DNA of 64,000 nt from Ciona savignyi. Its lineage: Eukaryota > Chordata > Ascidiacea > Phlebobranchia > Cionidae. Under the pieces are notes generated by a model. It had not been told where the DNA came from and searched no databases. It worked only from the letters and a program-made list of their open reading frames with translations. This document shows positions 11,437-20,900 of the stretch, piece after piece. Position numbers and translations under genes: made by a program. Within the stretch, counting starts at the first letter, position 1. Every line of letters begins with the position of its first letter. Where the stretch lies: NCBI GenBank assembly GCA_000149265.1, contig CH003407.1:1357373-1421372 (forward strand). The letters are read 5' to 3'.

Positions 11437-13390
11437 ATGTTGAGATTATTGAGTTCAGAAAGTGAGGACGATGAACCAACTCTTCAGGTTACGAAGCGGA
11501 AGAGACCAATTCTTAAACTTAGCTCTGATGTAAGTGTTCCATTCCAGATTTTAAACATGGGATGAGTGTTCCGGATGTTAAACATGGGATGAGTGTTCCA
11601 GATGTTAAACATGGGATGAGTGTTTCGGATGTTAAACATGGGATGAGTGTTCCGGATGTTAAACATGGGATGAGTGTTTCGGATGTTAAACATGGGATGA
11701 GTGTTCCAGATGTTAAACATGGGATGAGTGTTTCGGATGTTAAACATGGGATGAGTGTTTCGGATGTTAAACATGGGATGAGTGTTTCGGATGTTAAACA
11801 TGGGATGAGTGTTTTGGATGTTAAACATGGGATAAGTGTTTCGGATGTTAAACATGGGATGAGTGTTCCGGATGTTAAACATGGGATGAGTGTTCCAGAT
11901 GTTAAACATGGGATAAGTGTTTTGGATGTTAAACATGGGATGAGTGTTCCAGATGTTAAATATGGGATGAATGTTCCGGATGTTAAACATGGGATGAGTG
12001 TTCCAGATGTTAAACATGGGATGAGTGTTCCGGATGGTAAACATGAGATGAGTGTTCCAGATGTTAAACATGGGATAAGTGTTCTAGATGTTAAACATGG
12101 GATGAGTGTTCTAGATGTTAAACATGGGATGAGTGTTCCGGATGTTAAACATGAGATGAGTGTTCCAGATGTTAAACATGGGTTGAGTGTTCCAGATGTT
12201 AAACATGGGATGAGTGTTTCAGATGTTAAACATGGGATGAGTGTTTCAGATGTTAAGCATGGGATGAGTGTTCCACATGTTAAACATGGGATGAGTGTTC
12301 CAGATGTTAAACATTGGATGAGTGTTCCGGATGTTAAACATGGGATGAGTGTTCCAGATGTTAAACATGGGATGAGTGTTCCAGATGTTAAACATGGAAT
12401 GAGTGTTGCGGATGTTAAACATAGGATAAGTGTTTTGGATGTTAAACAGATACTTTTATACACAGGCAAGTGTAAATATTAAAACATTATTTTTAGGAGG
12501 AAGATTCGGATTTGTCATTGCTGTCTATGCTCCATCGTGTCGAAGATTTTTCTGAAACTTTATCAAAGGTTTAGTTTAATAGGACTGCATGTCATTTTTG
12601 TTCTGAATCTAATGTGTGTTTAGTGAACCCAGAGGTTAAATTGATTAAAATAAAAATTATTTAAAACACCTTCTTCAATAGATTCTGTCACTGGACTGTG
12701 CTCATGTGATGTTGATAGAATTTGCATTTAGATGCGACACCATGTACTTACAACTTATACAATATAACCTATAATGTTCTGTAGCAAATGGTGAAGGAAA
12801 GAAAATTCATCCACGGCACTTCATCTACCAAGCTCCATCCATGTCATGTTATCAAGCGTGACGATGTCAAAAAAGTTAAAATACTAAAGGTATTTGCTTT
12901 GCCATTTATTGTTCATAGTTCCAGTGTTGCAAGTCTGTAAGTATTTCCGTGCACGTTTATAAACACTAAGGGTCATAATGTGGATAGTTTATGTCAGCAA
13001 ACACAGCAATTCTGTAAAATAAACTTCATTGGTCTTTTTTGTCATTGATCTCCTTGACAGTCGAAGACCATTAGTGAAAGGATTAATGAGTCAAACTCAA
13101 ACAGTATCTACACATTAGTCATATACAATATACTGCAAAAGCTCCGATAACCATACGATGGGTACGATGTAATCTCACAATTGTCCGTGTTATACCGTGT
13201 TTCCCATTTTGAGGAAAAAATTTAAATATCGTACCCTGTCCTAATTCTATAACTTATTTCCAGCGAAACACGAAACAAATCCAAGTCGGTGAAAATGAAG
13301 CGAACGAAAAATCGGTCCAAGCAGCACCGACTACTCGCTCCGTGAAAACCCTCACTTTCATTGACCAATGGGTCAAACCATCCCAGACCG
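11437..13390 (+). CDS. unrecognised 5' exon cluster, probably the N-terminus of the ZMYM-like gene
   Basis: Four exons join in phase: 11437-11529, 12497-12568, 12785-12889 and 13264-13390 (ending in phase 1). The start is ATG 11437, giving MLRLLSSESEDDEPT. The protein is acidic-serine then basic (TKRKRPILKLSSD EEDSDL), suggesting a nuclear protein with CK2-like sites and a basic nuclear localisation segment. The fourth exon ends TFIDQWVKPSQT. No domain was recognised. The next sequence is an assembly gap at 13650, and the same strand resumes with ZMYM-like exons after it. One gene is therefore likely, but two adjacent genes cannot be excluded. A 27-bp minisatellite fills most of intron 1. Confidence 0.6.
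11530..12455 (+). repeat. 27-bp minisatellite filling intron 1
   Basis: About 33 tandem units of 27 bp, each like GATGAGTGTTCCGGATGTTA followed by AACATGG. The array starts at the exon 1 donor (GAT|gtaagtgttcc) and the unit start GATGAGTGTTCC or GATAAGTGTT resembles that junction. Because the period is a multiple of three, long open frames appear on both strands. These are not regarded as genes. Confidence 0.95.
13119..13241 (+). repeat. diverged SINE 3' half
   Basis: Contains ATATACTGCAAAAGCTCCGA, a degraded CGATGGG segment and a TTTCCCATTTTGAGG tail, in the order seen in better SINE copies. It lies in the intron before the exon at 13264. Confidence 0.55.
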
Positions 13391-13649
13391 GTAGGTGATT
13401 TTCAAGTACATCAATCGGTTTATTTTTGTGTTGTTTTTATGGTTGGACATTTTTGTTTAATTCTTTAAAATTATGATCGATACTTGATGTGATAGTCTTA
13501 CAGACATTGCACACAGAAGGGGTTCTTACTTAAAATCGCCATCGGAACAACAGTTGTAGTTTTAATGGTAAAGGTTGTCTGTTGTCAAATCATATTGATG
13601 AATTCTGCTTTAAACATTCAAAATTGTATAATTTCAATCCTGTGATGGA

Positions 13650-14155
13650 NNNNNNNNNNNNNNNNNNNNNNNNNNNNNNNNNNNNNNNNNNNNNNNNNNN
13701 NNNNNNNNNNNNNNNNNNNNNNNNNNNNNNNNNNNNNNNNNNNNNNNNNNNNNNNNNNNNNNNNNNNNNNNNNNNNNNNNNNNNNNNNNNNNNNNNNNNN
13801 NNNNNNNNNNNNNNNNNNNNNNNNNNNNNNNNNNNNNNNNNNNNNNNNNNNNNNNNNNNNNNNNNNNNNNNNNNNNNNNNNNNNNNNNNNNNNNNNNNNN
13901 NNNNNNNNNNNNNNNNNNNNNNNNNNNNNNNNNNNNNNNNNNNNNNNNNNNNNNNNNNNNNNNNNNNNNNNNNNNNNNNNNNNNNNNNNNNNNNNNNNNN
14001 NNNNNNNNNNNNNNNNNNNNNNNNNNNNNNNNNNNNNNNNNNNNNNNNNNNNNNNNNNNNNNNNNNNNNNNNNNNNNNNNNNNNNNNNNNNNNNNNNNNN
14101 NNNNNNNNNNNNNNNNNNNNNNNNNNNNNNNNNNNNNNNNNNNNNNNNNNNNNNN
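13650..14155. other. assembly gap (506 N)
   Basis: Run of 506 undetermined bases inside the ZMYM-like gene. Any MYM-type zinc fingers of that gene would have to lie here. If the size is real, it is too small for the usual long array of fingers in vertebrate ZMYM2/3/4. Confidence 0.99.
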
Positions 14156-16235
14156 CCAGCCGGCAACTACAGACTGTTGTTCCCACTTATGATGCCGGTA
14201 TATGTTCCTGTCCCAACCAAGATGTCACCCAAGACGTCCCAGTTCCTTGTGCAGTCCCTGTACCTGTTCCCACTCCCGTGTTTATTCCTACGACTTGCAA
14301 AGATACAGACGGTAAGAGCATCAGTTTAAACTTTTCTTCCAACCCAGTGAAATTGGTTGTTAAAATCTAAAGCAACATTAGTCCGACTGTTTAGTCTGGC
14401 GGTTTAGTGCGACGCCTTTTAACCGAAAGGTTGCAGATTCGAAACTGGTCACTAGTCGGTTGTATCCTTGGACAAGGTACTTAACGGACATTGCCTGAGT
14501 TCTACAAAATTATAGGAGCCTATCTATCAAACAAAACACACTGCAATAGCTCCAGTAACCCGACAGTGGGCGCAAAGTTACCTGACGATTGCCTGTGTGT
14601 TAACCCTTGGTTTTCCCATTCACGGGGATTAACATGAATATCCTATAGGATATATCTCCTATACAATACTTGTAAGAGGTCAGAATGACGTAGGTTCTTG
14701 TAATGCTAGTTTTTCCATCTTCCCTATAAATCTCTTGTTTTACAGATTTCTTACAAACTTGTAAAAAGTTAAAAGAAGAACTTTCAGAAGATACATTTGG
14801 AACAGAATTATTGGAAATTGCAGAAGCCATCAGTGAGACAGCCCCACCTCTACCTAAACCCCCAATAATCACCCCTAAACCAAATTCCACTTTACCCCAC
14901 TACTCCCAAATCAAAGGTTTTTAATTTGTTGATTTTGTGGATTGTGTAAATTTTCTCATGTGGTTGATGCATGTTACCACATGGGGCCAAGGACTGGGGT
15001 AAGATCACCCCCAATCACTGAACTTGCTCTTCGTATTTACAGATGCCCACTCAAAACCAGCCAGCTTGGGCTACTTATTCGTAGAAACAGCGACGAACGA
15101 GAATGATCGAATCCGGAACAACGACTCCAAGATGAAGGTCCCTGGGAAGAGGAAGAACCAGAACTCGATCCCTAACATCCCACAAATCCAATCCAACTCA
15201 ATGAAACCTCAACATCGCGCCGCAAACGTGCGGAGATCAATGTCAACCGAACACCCCAACCCCTATAACCATCCACCCCCATCCAGGGGATCTCCCCACC
15301 ACCAACCCACCTCATCCAGATCCCCCCACCACCAACCCACCTCATCCAGATCCCCCCACCACCAAGCAACACCATCTAGGGGGTCTCCGCACCCCTCAGG
15401 ATCGTCCAGGGCCTCCAGTGTTAAACTTAACCGAAAAGTCCACAGGAACTTGAGCGCAAACTCACCCAGCGGGGTGTTGAACCATTCCACATCCGCAAGC
15501 AACTTACCCACCTCACACCACGCCCCCACCACACCCCACAATGTTGGGGTCAAAATGATGCAGTTCCCAATTCACCCTGCGCAGTATAACACACAAAGCT
15601 CGGTCAGAACTCGAAATATCCAAGCCCCGATACAATATCGGGATACACAGCCTATAACGCCGGGTGTGATGCCCTCGGAGACCCATTACCAAGGTCACCC
15701 TGGGGTAAACACTTACCGCGAAAGCTTTCACCCAACCTATCCGACCCCGGTTGACCTTTTAGAAGAGGCCGCCGCCTCGGTGCTGATGAGACTACCCCGT
15801 ACCGAGCCCCCGACATGGGGGAACCCCCCGAACCCCAATGACAAGAAACTCTCCAACATTCCAACCTCGCAACGGCTGACCCCGGACAAGCACATGCAGC
15901 ACCAATACGCGCCAAACCTTCAAATTCCTGATAACCAACAGTTGGTGAATCTACAACTAGGTGGATCGTACTACCACGGCCCACCCATTCGTCACACGGC
16001 CCCAAATGACCCGACAGCGTTGAACCGAATGTACCTACCAACCCAGCTGTCAGAATACCAACCCAGCGGGGGAAACGTAATCCAAATGCGTCAACCGCCA
16101 CGAACGAACACCACTCCGCATAACCAACGTTACTTTGACCCCAACACCCAACATCTGCATTCGCAGGAACCAGTAATAGCCAGTCAGGAGCAGGCTAACT
16201 TTATACCCCGTTTTATCCAACACCCACCCAGGTAG
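14156..16235 (+). CDS. ZMYM2/3/4-like protein, C-terminal part (partial, apparent frameshift)
   Basis: Exons: 14156-14311 (truncated by the gap), 14746-14916 and 15043-16235. ZMYM2/3/4 are nuclear MYM-type zinc-finger proteins of LSD1/HDAC corepressor assemblies. After their fingers comes a proline-valine block. Here PVYVPVPTKM matches it in one frame and VPVPCAVPVPVPTPVFIPTT continues it in another, so one base appears lost near 14225-14236. The next exon (LKEELSEDTFGTELLEIAEA) matches the segment that follows that block. The last exon, about 397 codons, is low complexity and rich in P, H, S, Q and N (repeats of SSRSPHHQPT), with no recognised domain; the DUF3504-type C-terminus of some ZMYMs is absent. 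An AATAAA lies at 16359-16364. Confidence 0.72.
14381..14651 (+). repeat. near-complete tRNA-derived SINE
   Basis: Head with an A-box-like TGGCGGTTTAGTGCGACGCC and a B-box-like GCAGATTCGAAACTGG. The middle has CAAGGTACTTAACGGACATTG. The tail has GGTTTTCCCATTCACGGGG and ATTAACATGAATATCC. Length is about 270 bp, in the intron between 14311 and 14746. Confidence 0.85.
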
Positions 16236-17690
16236 CTTCCTTAAGTGTTGTCTTTAGCACCATTATGTTGAAGAAGTCCACGTAATAGGACCTCCATGGG
16301 TGAGACCTTATTATAACATAGGTAATTGCCTCGTATTTGGCATTGCTTCTATTTGTGGAATAAAATGGAGACAGTGTTATACTTTTCAGTTTAACTTAAT
16401 AATGCACTGCTCAAACCTCTGCTAAGTGTCTTGACCAAGAACACAACCGACAATATCCAGTGGTTCGTTTTGAGTCTGCAATTTAGTTTCAGATGGTAGA
16501 TGAGCTAACCCACTAGCTAATTAGATATTTCGAAACTACACAACTAGAAGGTAGAGATGCCACCATTACATGGGGGAAATGCTTTCACCAAATTTTACAT
16601 TTTTTCCCCATGTTATATCGAAAGCACTTTTTGGTAACTACTTTGCCTTTTTTTCTAATCTCTCTCTTCAATAGTGTTTACATATTGCTTTCCCTGTCAA
16701 TTTAACTACAAGTTTTCCGACTTGGGAAGAGTTTTATTTTTATTATTGTTCAAATAATGTTCTTGTTTTCTAAAGTAGTATGTAAATACTCGATAAAACG
16801 TTTGAAAACGCAATATCTACACGGCGGTGTTCAATTTGCGTACAATGTTGTTATTTGTATTTGGTTTGACATGAACTTCCAGTTCTTCCAAATCACTTTT
16901 ATTGAAATATACCAAAATTGAAAATATAAAACACATTACAAACTCTGACAAGATGACAGTTTTACAACAGGGTAAGCCTATGTTGTAACAATTTATTGAT
17001 AGAACTTATTATTTTACTTAATGTAACATTGTCAAATACCGTATTTACTCGATTGTTAGACGCCCTTGATTGTAAGTTTAATGTAAGCCACATTTACTGT
17101 ATCGGTTCCTACAACTTCCTTGTTTAGACAGTGGAAGACATAGCATCAGACAAAATACCATATTGGCATAGCAACAAATCCCCAAGCACAAAAAATGTAA
17201 ACCGCCCTTAAATGTAAGCCCCCCCTGAATTTAAGCTGCAAACATGATGGAAAGAAAAACTTTATAAGCCGCGGCTTACAATCGAGTAAATACGGTATAT
17301 AAATTTAAACACAAATTTATGTTCATAAACACTTTAGGAAGGATCAGATAAAACACTAAAACAAAATCGTAAAATACGGTAATATTTTACAATTAATACA
17401 ATATTTCAGTGGTGTTATTTCATCAACAATACTGTAAGTTTAGTTTAAACTATTTCTTGCAACAAAAGCAAAATATATGACACCATGATTTTTCAAAAAA
17501 TATTTTGTGTTATAGATTATTTGAAACAAAATTTTCAATGGATATATCAATCCACACAATTGAATACCAAATATAAAACACCTTTAATACCTGTAAATTA
17601 CTGCAGAAGTTAACAAGATGCTATACTTTATTTTAAACAAAATATTAAATGGATAGGTGTATGTAAACCAAGTGAAATTGAGGTATAAGA
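16236..17690. other. gene-free 3' flank of the ZMYM-like gene
   Basis: No gene supported. A segment at about 16319-16380 containing GGAATAAAATGGAGACA recurs at about 18227-18290, so both belong to a dispersed repeat. A weak reverse SINE relic lies near 16405-16490. A 261-bp inverted-repeat element is listed separately at 17037. Confidence 0.5.
17037..17297. mobile_element. MITE with 20-bp perfect terminal inverted repeats
   Basis: Left end TACCGTATTTACTCGATTGT (17037-17056) is exactly complementary to the right end at 17278-17297. Inside are degenerate direct copies of TGTAAGCC-type motifs. There is no coding capacity. The outermost TA could be a TA target-site duplication, which would suggest a Tc1/mariner-like or related class. 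The family was not identified. Confidence 0.85.
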
Positions 17691-17691
17691 T

Positions 17692-17900
17692 TAGAGGTTG
17701 CCTTTAACTTCTCTAGTCGGCGGGTCAGATGTGGGAAAATTAAGTCCTTGGTGGGCCAGATTATTACATGAATAGTATTTAATATCTTAACCACATATTT
17801 ATTCACTAATGCAAGGGCCACATTACAGGATATGGTTAGATACAGTCTATGGGCCGGTTAAAATCCCTTCACTGGCCGGGCCGTATGTTGCCCACGCCTG
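17692..17900 (-). mobile_element. decayed, internally deleted hAT MITE forming the 3' end of NMRK
   Basis: Closely related to the intact hAT element at 19954-20413. It shares CTTCTCTAGTCGGCGGG near the left end and the GGCCACATTACAGG, GGGCCGG and GTATGTTGCCCAC segments to the right end. The right terminus (CAGGCGTGGGCAAC on the minus strand) begins at 17900; the left terminus is degraded near 17692. Relative to the intact copy about 250 bp are missing. The minus-strand reading frame of NMRK runs into it. Confidence 0.85.
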
Positions 17901-20900
17901 CCTTATATCACCCAGCACTGTGTTGAACACTTCGTCTTTACTTTGCAACCCGCTGAGCTTATGGATCCCATCAATCTCAGCAACATGCTTCACGTACATC
18001 GGCCACACTAGCAGCTCGAACATTCCATCTACATCTGGTGGTTCGTACACACGTAGACTGATGATGGATATTCATGTTAATCCCCATGAATGAGAAACCA
18101 CAATATACGGTTTTACTTTACACCCACATTAAGGAAACTATTGCACTGTTTTGTAAACAACAGAAATGATTTTTAAGGTTTTAGGAAATATACATATCTG
18201 TGGGTTAAAAAAAGCTCAACGAAACAAGGGTAATAGCCTTCCGCTTGGTCTTATTAATGTTTGTTGAATAAAATGGGAGACAATGTTGTAGTTTAAATTC
18301 AACACATTAATCAAAAAGTTTCATAAAACGGCTGTTACATTGATTTTCTTATGGACCCCACCTGTTGTTTGCTAGTTTTAAACTTTTAGCTGGTGGTTTA
18401 ACCCATTACAAAACGGATTAAATCAAACCAGCATTATTGTGATTTACAACAGGCGGATGTCAAAAGCACAAGGTTCTCATTAAAATTATATGGGGCCAGA
18501 GTATAAATACCTGATCTTAGTCCACTAGGTCATAAATTTACACAACATGACATAACAGTTACAAAAGAGACTTTAGTTAATTAGGATCACAATAATATCC
18601 TTAATTACCACAACTACAGCATTCTCTCAACTGACTAACCTTAAAAACAAAAAAAATCTACACTTACTCTCTTCTTCTTTTCGCTTCATGAAATGGTAAC
18701 GTGAGAAACAATCTTACATCAGCCACATCGTTAATCAATCTGTGTGAAAGTGATGTTATTAAGGTGAAACCTTTAGATTATGAAGATATCCTATGTCATC
18801 GTATTGCCCAAGATGGTAATTAAATAAGGAAGTCATCAGCATGTTAACTCATTCTGGTAATACAATGGACTGTCAACTGAAATAGATGAGCAACTGCAAC
18901 CATTCAATGGAAAGTCGATTGTGTCCTTCGGGCAAGGACATTGCTTGAACCCAGTGAATTAATGGGCTGTACTAAAATTAAAGTGGCTCTATTATATACA
19001 ACACAGTGCAATAGCTCAGATAACCTGAATGTGTGCGCGAGGTAATCCGACGATTGTTATAACGCTCTTTGATTCCCATTCATGCTGAAAAACTCATCTT
19101 AAATCATAAATTTTTACGTTTGGTTAAAAAGGAGAATTCCTTCTACTATGAGCACAGCATTTCTTTGTTTCAATTGGTCAATCTCTGAATCTTTCAAATC
19201 ATCTTCCATGAGCGATTTGAGTTTGCTCAAGGCAGACTTGATGTCGTCCACAAATGCATCTCCATGAAATGCTTCTAAAACTTTAGGAGAAAATATTTAA
19301 ACACTATTAAACCTTTTAATAGCATTTCGTGGAAGTGACAACTCTATCCCAGTTAATAAGTAATCTGTAATGAAAGATTTACACAGTTAATCGATGAATA
19401 ACTTTTAAAGGAAATGAGTTTAAAAGGAATTATCCATGGAGTTGTGGGATAATTCATTAGCGAAATCCATATAAAATGATTTATCCATAGTAATGGTTGG
19501 TTATTTTGCACAGTCATGATCGACAGGTTGATACCACAACTTATTAATCACCATGATTGACACTTGACAGGTTGATACTCCCAACTTACTTTCCCAATTG
19601 TGAATTCCAGTTTCAATATCGACAGGAACATCTGCTTCCTCCTGTTAATGATGGAGGAACGGATAAAGCCAATAAGCCTAATTATCGAAAATGACAAAAT
19701 GTCAGGAATTTTCTAAAAAGATTGTCAACATGATTAATTACCTTGTAATAATCATCTTGGTGAATAACAACAGCTGTAATTTGTTTCGAGTCTAAATATT
19801 CTTTTAATCTATCCGTTAGTGTTGTTTTTCCGCCATTTGATATTCTGTATAATAAAAAGAGCATATTAAACATAAAATTTCATTTTTTACTTTTAGTTAC
19901 AGTCATGAAGAATTAAAACACTGCAGTAAATGCACATGCTATAACATATAGAGCAGGGGTGGGCAACTTCTCTAGTCAGCGGGCCAGATGTGCGAAAATA
20001 AAGTCCTTGGTGGGCCGGATTATTAGATGAATAATATTCAATAACTTGTCCACATATTTATCTACTAAATTATTGCCATACTTTACATCAAATAATGACG
20101 ACAAATGTTGCACTCTTTTACTAACGCAACTGATCTCTGATCATACAGAAAATATACTGCTTTTTTGCCAACCTTTGTAAAAAATACTTTGGTACGACTA
20201 AATCAATTTAGCTGGCATTAACAGTGCGGTAAGAGTAGATCGATAGCCAACTTTTAGGAATGATGCGTCAAACCACATTAGTGTGTGGTTGGATACAGAC
20301 AGCGGGCCGGACCCTGGCCACATTACAGGTTATTGTTAGATACAGTCTGGGGGCCGGTCAAAATCCCTTCACGGGCCGGACCCGGCCCGCGGGCCGTATG
20401 TTGCCCACCCCTGATATAGAGGAAATTGTGCCATTAATCCTAATAAAAAAACGAATAATTTCTTTAAATTTTTTAATTTACTTAAATCAATATTAACATT
20501 AACCTTTAAGTAACTGGTCGGTACAATACATTTTAATCCTTATGTACTTGGATCTTATGATGATATATATTGGTATATCAGGAATACTTGATGAAAATAC
20601 CTTTAAATCCAAAGTCACACATAATGCATCAAAATTATTCCTAACCTGTCATCATCACTATACCGGCAAAGACGAATCAAATATTTATGTAAAAAGTTAA
20701 AGATTAACACAATACGACAAATTTATTTGAACAATTTAAAATCAAATCACCAGAGCTGAATTATAGTGCAGGTATAACCACAATAAATCTATCGACATAA
20801 CTGGATTATGTACCATAAATATGACAACATAATAAAAAATTATGCAACGGCAATAAACCTGTTAAGAGTAGCTGTTCCACCCGGTAGTTTGGTGGTTTAG

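Noticed and set aside
11484-12482. Three overlapping 195-316-codon open frames on both strands with MFNIRNTHP, LTSGTLIPC and MSVPDVKHG repeats
   Set aside because: They are the 27-bp intronic minisatellite read in different frames; the host gene's exons flank it with good splice sites.
13582-14370. Long open frames across 13650-14155
   Set aside because: They consist of the N gap; only the real bases after 14156 support coding sequence.
15172-16101. Minus-strand frames opposite the ZMYM-like last exon
   Set aside because: Shadow frames of a low-complexity, proline-rich plus-strand exon; no homology or start context.
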